64,000 bases of DNA from Neorhizobium sp. GTDB taxonomy: Bacteria > Pseudomonadota > Alphaproteobacteria > Rhizobiales > Rhizobiaceae. The notes beneath the pieces are model-generated. The model was given only the letters and a program-made list of their open reading frames with translations, did no database searches and had not been told where the DNA came from. Each line of letters starts with the position of its first letter. The stretch's first letter is position 1. The translations under genes were made by a program, and so were the position numbers. The stretch lies in assembly GCA_028283725.1 (NCBI GenBank), contig JAPWKC010000004.1, positions 1,736,001 through 1,800,000 of the forward strand, in the 5' to 3' direction. Shown piece by piece: positions 8,761-16,994 of this stretch.

Positions 8761-9639
8761 GCGATCTTGCCAGCTACAACTTCGCCTATCTCGACGAACA
8801 GACCAAGCGGATGATCCGCCGCGCCATCCTGAAGGCGATCGCCATTCCCGGCTATCAGGTGCCGTTCGCCTCCCGCGAAATGCCGATGCCCTACGGCTGG
8901 GGAACCGGCGGCGTGCAGGTGACGGCCTCGATGCATCGGCCCGCACGACGTGCTGAAAGTCATCGACCAGGGCGCCGACGACACGACCAATGCGGTCTCC
9001 ATCCGCGCCTTCTTCCAGAAGGTCGCCAATGTCGCCGTCACCACCCATACCAAGGATGCGACGATCATCCAGACGCGTCACCGCGTGCCCGAGCAGGCGC
9101 TTTGCGAGGGTCAGGTGCTGGTCTATCAGGTGCCGATCCCGGAGCCCTTGCGCTTTCTGGAACCGCGCGAGACGGAAACCCGCAAGATGCATGCGCTGGA
9201 AGAATACGGCCTGATGCATGTGAAACTCTACGAGGACATTGCCCATAACGGCCGCATTTCCAAGACCTATGCCTATCCGGTGAAAGTCGCCGGCCGGTAT
9301 GTGATGGACCCGTCGCCGACGCCGAAATTCGACAATCCGAAAATGCACATGTCGGACGCGCTGCAGCTTTTCGGCGCCGGCCGCGAGAAGCGCATCTATG
9401 CGGTGCCGCCGCATACGCAGGTCGTCAGCCTGGATTTCGAGGATCACCCATTCGAGATCCAGACCTTCGACCAGCCTTGCGCGCTCTGCGGCGCGCACGG
9501 CGTCTATCTCGACGAGGTGGTTCTGGACGACAAGGGCGGCCGGATGTTCGTCTGCTCGGATACCGACCATTGCGAAGACCGGCGCGACCACGGCCATGCC
9601 GGCGCCATGCTCGCCCCCAACAAGGAAGCCGCAGAATGA
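8757..9639 (+). CDS. phnJ: C-P lyase radical SAM subunit PhnJ, frameshifted
   Basis: PhnJ carries the radical chemistry that breaks the C-P bond, using a [4Fe-4S] cluster and S-adenosylmethionine. The first frame has IPGYQVPF with the radical glycine at residue 32, exactly as in E. coli, then MPYGWGTGG. The second frame runs from DVLKVIDQGADDT to the end and carries the cluster motif Cx2Cx21C (CALC...FVC) with a fourth Cys five residues later. One extra base at about 8933 separates them; removing it gives a continuous protein of about 293 residues. Without repair the catalytic cluster would be lost. The stop overlaps the phnK start (ATGA). Confidence 0.9.
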
Positions 9640-10412
9640 CCGACGCTCCTCTTCTCAAAGTCAGCGGCGTGTCGAAATTCTACGGCAGCCGGATCGGCTG
9701 CCAGGACGTGTCCTTCGATCTGTGGCCAGGCGAAGTGCTGGCGATCGTCGGCGAATCCGGCTCGGGCAAGACGACGCTTCTGAACTGCCTGTCGACCCGC
9801 TTGCTGCCGACCGCGGGCAGCGTCGAATACCGGATGCGCGACGGTCAGTTCCGCGATCTCTACCATATGAGCGAGGCGGAGCGCCGGCTCCTGATGCGCA
9901 CCGACTGGGGCTTCGTCCACCAGAACCCGGCAGATGGTCTGCGGATGACGGTGTCTGCCGGCGCCAATGTCGGCGAGCGGCTGATGGCGGTCGGCGACCG
10001 TCACTATGGCAAGATCCGCGAGACGGCCTCCGATTGGCTGACCCGCGTCGAGATCGGCACAGACCGGATCGACGACCAGCCGCGCGCCTTTTCCGGCGGC
10101 ATGCGCCAGCGCCTGCAGATCGCCCGCAATCTCGTCACCGGACCGCGCCTCGTGTTCATGGACGAGCCGACCGGCGGCCTCGACGTCTCGGTTCAGGCCC
10201 GACTGCTCGACCTCGTGCGCGGCCTCGTCAACGATCTCGGGCTTGCCGCCATCGTCGTTACGCACGATCTGGCCGTCGCCCGGCTTCTGTCGCACAGGAT
10301 GATGGTGATGAAGGGCGGCTACGTGATCGAACACGGGCTTACCGACCGGGTGCTCGACGATCCGCGCGAGCCCTATACCCAGCTTCTCGTTTCTTCGATC
10401 CTCCAGGTATGA
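9636..10412 (+). CDS. phnK: C-P lyase ATP-binding protein PhnK
   Basis: A 258-residue ABC-type ATPase with no membrane partner. In E. coli it binds the PhnGHIJ core at PhnJ and is needed for turnover. Walker A is GESGSGKTT (residues 39-47), the signature FSGGMRQRLQIARNL, and Walker B LVFMDEPTGGLD, followed by the H-loop VVTHDLAVA. It resembles oligopeptide-type ATPases, as PhnK does. ATG 9636 overlaps the phnJ stop and phnL follows after 13 bases. Confidence 0.94.
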   Translation: MTDAPLLKVSGVSKFYGSRIGCQDVSFDLWPGEVLAIVGESGSGKTTLLNCLSTRLLPTAGSVEYRMRDGQFRDLYHMSEAERRLLMRTDWGFVHQNPADGLRMTVSAGANVGERLMAVGDRHYGKIRETASDWLTRVEIGTDRIDDQPRAFSGGMRQRLQIARNLVTGPRLVFMDEPTGGLDVSVQARLLDLVRGLVNDLGLAAIVVTHDLAVARLLSHRMMVMKGGYVIEHGLTDRVLDDPREPYTQLLVSSILQV

Positions 10413-10425
10413 GGGAAATACTCTG

Positions 10426-11148
10426 ATGGCCACTCCCCTCGTCGTTTCGGAAGTCAGCAAGAGCTTCACCATGCATCTGCGCGACGGCATTCGCCTGCCG
10501 GTCGTCAACGATGTGAATTTCTCCGTTGCCGCAGGCGAATGCGTGGTGCTCGGCGGCCCCTCGGGCATCGGCAAGAGCTCGATCCTGAAAATGCTCTACG
10601 GCAATTATGCCGTCGATGCCGGACAGATCCTGATCAATCACCGCGACACGGATGGCGATAAACTGGTCGATATCGCCCATGCCGATCCGCGCACCATTCT
10701 CGATGTGCGCCGCCGTACGCTCGGCTATGTCAGCCAGTTCCTGCGCACCGTGCCGCGTGTCTCGGCACTCGATGTCGTAGCCGAACCGCTGGTGGCGCGC
10801 AGCGTGCCCGCCACTGAGGCGCGGGAGAAGGCGGCAGACCTGCTCGGCGGGTTGAACCTGCCGAAGGAACTCTGGTCACTGCCGCCTGCCACCTTTTCCG
10901 GCGGCGAGCAGCAGCGCGTCAATATTGCGCGCGGCTTCATCACCGATCACCGAGTTCTGCTTCTCGACGAGCCGACCGCCTCGCTCGACGCCACCAATCG
11001 GCGCGTCGTCGTCAGCATGATTGCGAGAAAGAAGGCAGAGGGCGTCGCCATGCTCGGCATTTTCCACGACGAAGAAGTGCGCGAGGCCGTGGCCGACCGG
11101 ATCATCGATGTCAGCGCGTTTTCACCGAGAAAGGCGGTGGCCGCATGA
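10426..11148 (+). CDS. phnL: C-P lyase ATP-binding protein PhnL
   Basis: A 240-residue second soluble ABC ATPase of the C-P lyase system, reported to dock on PhnK. Walker A is GGPSGIGKSS, with Ile where most ABC proteins have Ala, Ser or Cys. The signature FSGGEQQRVNIARGF and Walker B LLLDEPTASLD are intact. The ATG at 10426 is preceded by GAGGG. Its TGA overlaps the start of the acyltransferase gene (ATGA), so the two are probably translationally coupled. Confidence 0.93.
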   Translation: MATPLVVSEVSKSFTMHLRDGIRLPVVNDVNFSVAAGECVVLGGPSGIGKSSILKMLYGNYAVDAGQILINHRDTDGDKLVDIAHADPRTILDVRRRTLGYVSQFLRTVPRVSALDVVAEPLVARSVPATEAREKAADLLGGLNLPKELWSLPPATFSGGEQQRVNIARGFITDHRVLLLDEPTASLDATNRRVVVSMIARKKAEGVAMLGIFHDEEVREAVADRIIDVSAFSPRKAVAA

Positions 11149-11762
11149 GCAAGCAGCTTTCGGAGACGCCGCACATCCACGAGACGGCGAAGGTCGAGGC
11201 GAGCACGATCGGCCGCTATACGGAAATCGCCGAATTCTGCCGTATCCGCGAATGCGAGATCGGCGACTATTCCTACGTGATGGAACATGGCCATCTGTGG
11301 AACGTGACGATCGGCAAGTTTTCCAATATCGCCGCCTTCGTCAGGATCAACGCCACCAACCATCCGGTGGAGCGGGCCACGCTGCATCATTTCACCTATC
11401 GTGCAGGCGACTACTGGCCGGGCGACGCCGAGCACGAGACGGATTTCTTCGCCGCGCGGCGGGCAAGGCCCGTCACCATCGGCCATGACACCTGGATCGG
11501 CCACGGGGCGACGATCCTGCCGGGCATCACGATCGGCAACGGCGCGGTGATCGGAACCGGTGCCGTGGTCTCGAAGGACGTCGCGCCCTACACGATCGTC
11601 GGTGGCGTGCCGGCCAAGCTGATCCGCGCGCGTTTTGCCGCCGAAACCGGTGACGCCATGGACAGGCTTGCGTGGTGGGACTGGGACCATGCGCGGCTGA
11701 GAACCGCTCTTGATGACTTTCGGGCGCTCTCCGCTGAAGAATTTCTGTCACGTTACGCCTGA
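11145..11762 (+). CDS. Phosphonate-cluster hexapeptide-repeat acyltransferase
   Basis: A 205-residue left-handed beta-helix acyltransferase of the DapH/xenobiotic-acetyltransferase type. Hexapeptide turns run through residues about 15-165 (for example IGHDTWIGHGA, ILPGITIGNGAVIGTGAVV, YTIVGGVPAKLI). Proteins of this kind recur in C-P lyase operons (the family TIGR03308, as I recall it). Their substrate is not established; acetylation of an aminoalkylphosphonate, as done by the unrelated PhnO, is a reasonable guess. The ATG overlaps the phnL stop by four bases, which ties it to the operon. The naming is secure at fold level and weak at substrate level. Confidence 0.85.
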   Translation: MSKQLSETPHIHETAKVEASTIGRYTEIAEFCRIRECEIGDYSYVMEHGHLWNVTIGKFSNIAAFVRINATNHPVERATLHHFTYRAGDYWPGDAEHETDFFAARRARPVTIGHDTWIGHGATILPGITIGNGAVIGTGAVVSKDVAPYTIVGGVPAKLIRARFAAETGDAMDRLAWWDWDHARLRTALDDFRALSAEEFLSRYA

Positions 11763-11765
11763 AAG

Positions 11766-11780
11766 CCCTGCCTCGCAGGG
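11766..11780 (+). repeat. Small hairpin after the acyltransferase gene
   Basis: A perfect inverted repeat, CCCTGC-ctc-GCAGGG, begins four bases after the acyltransferase stop. It has no T-run. It could be an RNA-processing or stabilising hairpin between the lyase and transporter parts of the operon. Confidence 0.35.
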
Positions 11781-11876
11781 CAGAGCGATTGTCAGAAAAG
11801 CTACATCTTGCCGACATCCAGCCTTCACAGAAACCCTCTATTCGGAATGAAGACAGGGCTTCGCCGGTGAGGGAAT

Positions 11877-12734
11877 ATGACGTTCGAGCTGAGAAACATC
11901 ACCCGCCGGTTCGGCAATCGTACCGCAGTGGACGCGGTCACGATCGAAATACCGCAGGGTCAGATGGTCGGCATCATCGGACGTTCGGGAGCGGGCAAAT
12001 CGACTTTGCTGCGCATGATCAACCGATTGACCGACCCGACATCAGGTTCGATCCGTTTCGGCGATCGTGAAGTCTCCTCCCTCAAGGGAGCGGCGCTGCG
12101 CGAATGGCACCGCGACTGCGCGATGATTTTTCAGCAGTTCAACCTCGTGCCGCGCCTCGACGTTTTGACCAATGTGCTGCTCGGCCGGCTCAATCACCGT
12201 TCGACGACGCTCAGCATGCTCAGCATCTTTTCGCGCGAAGAGCGGATCATGGCAATCGCAGCGCTCGAGCGCCTCGGCATCGAGCAGACGGCGCTGCAGC
12301 CGGCCGGCACGCTTTCCGGTGGTCAGCAGCAGCGCGTGGCGATCGCGCGTGCGCTGATGCAGACGCCGAAAATGCTGCTCGCCGACGAGCCGATCGCCTC
12401 GCTCGATCCGCTCAACGCCAAGATCGTGATGGATGCGTTGCGTGACATCAACGAGCGCGAAGGCATTACCGTCGTCACCAACCTTCATACGCTCGACACG
12501 GCACGCAACTATTGTGACCGGATCATCGGCATGGCGGCCGGGCGCGTCGTCTTCGACGGCCAGCCAAGCGATCTGACCGCCGATGCCATTCATGCCATTT
12601 ACGGCGCCGACAAGGACGGCGCCGGTATCGACGAGAGCATGACCTCTACGAGCATCAAGACGCCCGATGCCGCACAAGCGGCCGGTGCTTTGCAATCCGC
12701 CGGCATCCAGACCCTTGCCAATGCGCGCGCCTGA
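11877..12734 (+). CDS. phnC: Phosphonate ABC transporter, ATP-binding protein
   Basis: A 285-residue ATPase that powers uptake of phosphonates (and often phosphate or phosphite) with PhnD and PhnE. Walker A is GRSGAGKST, the signature [15 protein letters not shown], and Walker [12 protein letters not shown]. The internal [12 protein letters not shown] is typical of PhnC. The last 35 residues are an Ala/Thr-rich extension beyond the usual end of the family. The gap before it is 114 bases and no clear promoter was seen there. phnD follows after 110 bases. Confidence 0.94.
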   Translation: MTFELRNITRRFGNRTAVDAVTIEIPQGQMVGIIGRSGAGKSTLLRMINRLTDPTSGSIRFGDREVSSLKGAALREWHRDCAMIFQQFNLVPRLDVLTNVLLGRLNHRSTTLSMLSIFSREERIMAIAALERLGIEQTALQPAGTLSGGQQQRVAIARALMQTPKMLLADEPIASLDPLNAKIVMDALRDINEREGITVVTNLHTLDTARNYCDRIIGMAAGRVVFDGQPSDLTADAIHAIYGADKDGAGIDESMTSTSIKTPDAAQAAGALQSAGIQTLANARA

Positions 12735-12844
12735 CCGGCGCGTCCATGCCGGGCGATGAGCCGCTGACCGATCGTTGGCCCGCGTCAAGGGCACAAGTCT
12801 TCGTAACGAAAGATCCCGGGGACGGGTCAATCAGGAGAATATCC

Positions 12845-13759
12845 ATGCTGAAGAACGTACTTTTCGCGGCAACGGCGCTTGTTGCCGTCGCCACCAGCGC
12901 TGCTGCCAACGCAGCTGACCTCAAGGAACTGCGCATCGGCATCCTCGGCGGCGAAAATGAAGCCGACCGCCTGCGCAACTACGCCTGCCTTCAGGACGAC
13001 CTGAAGAAGAAGTTCGGCTTCGAGAAGGTTTCGCTCTTCCCGGCCGCCGATTATGACGGCGTCATCCAGGGCCTGCTCGGCGGCACGCTCGACGTCGCCG
13101 GCCTCGGCGCTTCCGGCTATGCGGCCGTCTACATCAAGGACCCGAAGGCCGTGACCCCGGTTCTGACGACGCAGCAGAGCGACGGCGCCACCGGCTACTA
13201 CTCGGTTCTCCTCGCCCGCAAGGACTCGGGCATCAAGACGATCGCCGACGCCAAGGGCAAGACGCTCGGTTATGCCGACCCGGACTCCACCTCGGGCTAC
13301 CTCGTCCCGAAGGTCACTATGCCGAAGGCTCTCGGTGGCGAAGCCGTCGACAAGTATTTCTCCAAGACCTCGTTCAACGGCGGTCATGAGAACAATGTTC
13401 TCGCCGTTCTCGACAAGAAGGTCGATGTCGGTGTGACCTGGGCTTCCGGCGTTGGCGATTTCAAGGACGGCTACTCGTCCGGCATGCTGCGCAAGATGGT
13501 CGACAAGGGCACGCTCAACATGAACGACGTCGTTCAGCTGTGGCAGTCGCCGCTGATCCCGAACGGCCCGGTCGTCGTGTCGAACAAGCTCGGCGACGAG
13601 TGGAAGGCGAAGATCACCGACTTCTACCTGAACCTGCCGCAGACGGACAAGGCCTGCTTCGAAGCCACCGAAGGCGGCGACTACAAGGGCTATGTCAAGG
13701 TGACCCCGGACTTCTACGACGCCGTCATCGAGACGCGCCGCGCCACGATCGGCGGCTGA
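12845..13759 (+). CDS. phnD: Phosphonate ABC transporter, substrate-binding protein
   Basis: A 304-residue periplasmic binding protein. The first 23 or so residues are a signal peptide (MLKNVLFAATALVAVATSAA, then cleavage near ANA-AD). The mature part shows KELRIGILGGENEADRLRNY, the AGLGASGYAAVYIKDP segment and the TSGYLVPK loop usual in PhnD. The ATG at 12845 has AGGAG upstream (12834-12838). A strong terminator-like hairpin follows 17 bases after the stop and could make phnD mRNA more abundant than that of the permeases. Confidence 0.94.
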   Translation: MLKNVLFAATALVAVATSAAANAADLKELRIGILGGENEADRLRNYACLQDDLKKKFGFEKVSLFPAADYDGVIQGLLGGTLDVAGLGASGYAAVYIKDPKAVTPVLTTQQSDGATGYYSVLLARKDSGIKTIADAKGKTLGYADPDSTSGYLVPKVTMPKALGGEAVDKYFSKTSFNGGHENNVLAVLDKKVDVGVTWASGVGDFKDGYSSGMLRKMVDKGTLNMNDVVQLWQSPLIPNGPVVVSNKLGDEWKAKITDFYLNLPQTDKACFEATEGGDYKGYVKVTPDFYDAVIETRRATIGG

Positions 13760-13776
13760 TTTTATCCAGAACCCTG

Positions 13777-13804
13777 AAGGCGGCCGCCAGCGGCCGCCTT
13801 TTTT
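13777..13804 (+). terminator. Intrinsic terminator between phnD and phnE1
   Basis: AAGGCGGCCGC (13777-13787) pairs with GCGGCCGCCTT (13790-13800), with six T's at 13799-13804. It is a canonical terminator shape inside the operon, probably leaky. Confidence 0.75.
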
Positions 13805-13827
13805 GCTGCGATCAGGTGAGAAGCTTC

Positions 13828-14790
13828 ATGACCACTGCTGACATGCATTCGCACATGCCGCGAACAACACGTGACATCGGCAATGCCTGGGACCGGATGG
13901 TCGCCAAGCGCCGCCTCTACACGCTGATCGGGCTTGCCATCCTGCTCTTTGCCGCCGTCAGCTCGGCGCAATATGCGGACGAGGCGAATGCCGGGCATTT
14001 CTTCGAGCGCCTGCCGCATCTCTTCGACTTCCTGAGCTGGCTCATCCCCAAGGACTGGGCCGATGTCTGGCGCGCGCTGTTCGATATCGCGAGCCCGAAC
14101 CATACGGGCGGCGAGGAATACAATTTCGCCGACGGACGGGTTTATGTCTCGGGCTCGTTCTATGTGCCCGAATATTTCGAGTTGATGATCACCACCATCA
14201 ACATCGCCATCGTCTCCACCATCATCGGCTTCGTCTTTGCCGTGCCGCTCGCCTTTCTGGCGGCCAAGAACTTCAGCCCGTCCTGGCCGCTGCGGATGTT
14301 TTCCAAGCGGGTGATGGAATTTTTGCGTGCCTTTCCCGAGATCGTGATCGCCGGGCTCTTTTCCGCCGTTCTCTCGATCGGTCCGGTCGCCGCCATCATC
14401 GCGGTCAGCCTGCACACGATCGGCGCGCTCGGAAAGCTGTTCTACGAGGTGATCGAGAACACCGACATGAAGGCCGACGAGGGCATGCGGTCGGTCGGCG
14501 GCAACTGGTTCGAACGGGTGCGTTTCGGCGCGCTGCCGCAGGTTCTGCCGAACCTCTCCTCCTACGCGCTGTTGCGTCTCGAGATCAACGTGCGCGCCTC
14601 GACCATTATCGGCGCCGTTGGCGGCGGCGGTATCGGCGAGGAGCTGAAATTGTCCATATCGCGCGGCTTCGGCGCAAAAACCGTGGCCCTGATGATCCTG
14701 CTGTTTGCCACGATCGTCGCGGTCGACCAGTTCTCCGCATGGCTGCGCCGCCGGCTTGTCGGCGAACACGCCTTCCTCCTGCAGCATTGA
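13828..14790 (+). CDS. phnE: Phosphonate ABC transporter, permease 1
   Basis: A 320-residue inner-membrane permease of the PhnE type. A first helix lies near residues 30-47, then a periplasmic loop of about 65 residues, then the conserved transport core. The ATPase-coupling region reads EGMRSVGGNWFERVRFGALPQVLP, followed by NVRASTIIGAVGGGGIG. The ATG at 13828 has AGGTGAG at 13814-13820. It is followed 10 bases later by a second permease gene, so the transporter is probably a heterodimer of the two PhnE proteins. Confidence 0.92.
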   Translation: MTTADMHSHMPRTTRDIGNAWDRMVAKRRLYTLIGLAILLFAAVSSAQYADEANAGHFFERLPHLFDFLSWLIPKDWADVWRALFDIASPNHTGGEEYNFADGRVYVSGSFYVPEYFELMITTINIAIVSTIIGFVFAVPLAFLAAKNFSPSWPLRMFSKRVMEFLRAFPEIVIAGLFSAVLSIGPVAAIIAVSLHTIGALGKLFYEVIENTDMKADEGMRSVGGNWFERVRFGALPQVLPNLSSYALLRLEINVRASTIIGAVGGGGIGEELKLSISRGFGAKTVALMILLFATIVAVDQFSAWLRRRLVGEHAFLLQH

Positions 14791-14800
14791 GGCTCTTGCC

Positions 14801-16162
14801 ATGACGATGACCATGATCCACGCGAGCCGCGCCCAGGAGATCGAGGAACGTTATCCCGAATATTTCAAGCGCTCCTTCAAGCAGCGTTTTGGTGCGCTGA
14901 TGATCGGATGCGGCACGCTTCTCTACATGCTCTATGCCGTCTGGTTCTTCGACCTGCCGAAACTCGTCGCCGAGGCCCATTGGGAGCGCTTCGGCATCTA
15001 TCTGAGCCAGTGGGTCAGCTATGACGTGCAGCCGGAACTGCGCCTTCAAGGCGATGGCTCTATCCGGGTCTGGTATCCGCGCTTCTCGCCGCTCGGCGAC
15101 AATCCCCACCCGGACTGGATGGTCAACAATGCCGATGGCAGCGTGTCGGTGCTGATCAACGGCACGTCACGTACGGTGACGGCCGGCAACAAGCAGGCGA
15201 CGATCGCCGCCCACGGCGAAACCTACACGATCGACATGAGCGGCGAGAACCCTCGCCTCGTCGGCCAGGCGCCGCCTTGGATGAAAGTGTATGACGACAA
15301 TATCATGGTCGATCTCGGCTTTGCCGGCGATGCCAGCATCTCGTCCAACCGGGTGAAGATCTGGAAGCGTTTCATCGGCTGGCCGAATTTCTTCTTCGAT
15401 ACGCGCTCGCCGTTTTTCGACAAGCCGGCCGGTGAAGTGTTCAGCCTCATTCTCTCCGGCCCGCGCATCGAGCCGGACCAGTCCAACCTGTCGCTTGCCT
15501 TCGACAATATCTGGAACAACGGCGCCTGGCAGCATGGCGATGTGTGGACAAAGCTGTTCCAGACGATCGTGATGGCGTTTCTCGGCACGCTTCTCGGCGC
15601 GATCGCAGCCTTTCCGCTCGCCTTCCTGGCCGCACGCAACATCACACCCAACCGGCTGCTCAACCAGGTGCTGAAGCGGTTCTTCGACTTCCTGCGCTCG
15701 GTCGACATGCTGATCTGGGCGCTGTTTCTCACCCGCGCCTTCGGCCCCGGCCCGCTTGCCGGGTCCGGCGCCATCTTCCTCACGGAGACGGGAACGCTCG
15801 GAAAGCTCTATTCGGAAGGGCTGGAAAATATCGACGACAAGCCGCGCGAGGGCATCAAGTCGACCGGTGCCTCGACCGCGCTCGTGCATCGCTACGGCGT
15901 GATGCCGCAAATCGTGCCGGTCATGGTCAGCCAGACGCTTTACCAGTGGGAATCCAACGTGCGCGGCGCCACCATCATCGGCGCGGTCGGGGCCGGCGGT
16001 ATCGGCCTCAAACTCTGGGAAGCGATGCGCACCAATACCAACTGGGCGAATGTCGGCTATATGGTGATCCTGATCCTGATGGTCGTCTTCCTCTTCGACG
16101 CCGCATCGAATGCGCTGCGGTCGCGACTGATGGGCACGAACAAGGCTGCCACCAGCCATTAA
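14801..16162 (+). CDS. phnE: Phosphonate ABC transporter, permease 2 with large periplasmic insert
   Basis: A 453-residue permease homologous to PhnE in its C-terminal half (EGIKSTGASTALVHRYGVMPQ, then NVRGATIIGAVGAGGIG). It is about 130 residues longer than its neighbour. The extra length lies between the first helix (about 31-50) and the second (about 252-272). That segment of about 200 residues is polar and rich in short beta-like stretches, consistent with a folded periplasmic domain. ATG codons at 14801, 14807 and 14813 are all possible starts. The function of the insert is unknown. Confidence 0.9.
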   Translation: MTMTMIHASRAQEIEERYPEYFKRSFKQRFGALMIGCGTLLYMLYAVWFFDLPKLVAEAHWERFGIYLSQWVSYDVQPELRLQGDGSIRVWYPRFSPLGDNPHPDWMVNNADGSVSVLINGTSRTVTAGNKQATIAAHGETYTIDMSGENPRLVGQAPPWMKVYDDNIMVDLGFAGDASISSNRVKIWKRFIGWPNFFFDTRSPFFDKPAGEVFSLILSGPRIEPDQSNLSLAFDNIWNNGAWQHGDVWTKLFQTIVMAFLGTLLGAIAAFPLAFLAARNITPNRLLNQVLKRFFDFLRSVDMLIWALFLTRAFGPGPLAGSGAIFLTETGTLGKLYSEGLENIDDKPREGIKSTGASTALVHRYGVMPQIVPVMVSQTLYQWESNVRGATIIGAVGAGGIGLKLWEAMRTNTNWANVGYMVILILMVVFLFDAASNALRSRLMGTNKAATSH

Positions 16163-16213
16163 TCGGCCCCAACAGACGTCTGCATCATCATTCTGTCATC
16201 GAAATCTTTTACC

Positions 16214-16239
16214 GCAGGCCCTGTCTCCACATGGCCTGC
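16214..16239 (+). terminator. Hairpin after phnE2
   Basis: GCAGGCC (16214-16220) and GGCCTGC (16233-16239) form a perfect 7-bp stem with a 12-base loop and no T-run. A lone CTGTCAT at 16193-16199 resembles half a Pho box, but no good second half follows at the required spacing. Confidence 0.4.
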
Positions 16240-16280
16240 GCGGCTATGATCGGGACCTCCCCTGATTGTGGAATCATGCC

Positions 16281-16994
16281 TTGCGATACGCTCTCTATTT
16301 CTCGCCCGCAGAAGACGATATGCTGACGAAAGCCGCCAGCCAATGGCTGGGGCGCAACGCCTTTACCGGCGAGATGCATCCGACGCCTGCCGTCGAGGGG
16401 CTGTCTGTCGAGACGGTCCATGCGCTCACTGCCGATCCACGCCGCTACGGCTTTCACGCGACGCTGAAGGCACCGTTTGCGCTCACCGAGGGAAGGTCCG
16501 AAGCCGAGTTTCTCGCAGCAGCCGAAAGCTTTGCAGCGGAGACACCGGCCTTTGCCATTCCGAACGTGATCGTCGGACAGATCGGCCGGTTCTTCGCCAT
16601 CGTGCCGGATCAGGTCTATCCCGCGCTGCAGGATTTCACCGCCGACGTGGTCGAGACGTTCGAGCCGTTCCGGGCACCGCTTTCGGATGCCGATATCGCG
16701 CGCCGCAAACCGGACGCCCTTTCTGAAAAACAGCGCGATTATCTCCATCGCTACGGCTACCCTTACGTTATGGAAGAGTTCCGCTTCCACATGACGCTGT
16801 CGGGCCAGGTGCCGCCCGATCAGGCGCCGGCGATCCGCGCGGCGCTCGATGCTCGTTTCGGTGCGTTCGTGGGCCGGCCGCTTGCGATCGATGCGCTTTC
16901 CATTTTCGTCGAGCCCGAACGCGGCGCCGACTTCATCGCCTACCGCCGGTTCTCGTTGACCGGTGCGCTCCAGAACAGAAAGACAGCCTCATGA
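16281..16994 (+). CDS. DUF1045 phosphonate-operon protein, 2H phosphoesterase-like
   Basis: About 237 residues, of the DUF1045/TIGR03223 family found in C-P lyase operons. Two H-x-T motifs are visible, HATLKAP at residues 59-65 and HMTLSG at 170-175. This is the double signature of 2H phosphoesterases, which act on cyclic phosphates and RNA ends. The cluster lacks phnP, whose product opens the 1,2-cyclic phosphate made by PhnJ, so this protein is a candidate replacement (inference). TTG 16281 gives the family-like start MRYALYF; TTG 16266 is an alternative. The stop overlaps phnM (ATGA). Confidence 0.82.
   Translation: MRYALYFSPAEDDMLTKAASQWLGRNAFTGEMHPTPAVEGLSVETVHALTADPRRYGFHATLKAPFALTEGRSEAEFLAAAESFAAETPAFAIPNVIVGQIGRFFAIVPDQVYPALQDFTADVVETFEPFRAPLSDADIARRKPDALSEKQRDYLHRYGYPYVMEEFRFHMTLSGQVPPDQAPAIRAALDARFGAFVGRPLAIDALSIFVEPERGADFIAYRRFSLTGALQNRKTAS

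Noticed and set aside
16193..16211. CTGTCAT before the DUF1045 gene as a second Pho box
   Set aside because: Only one half site matches; the sequence 11 bases on (ATCTTTTA) is too different.
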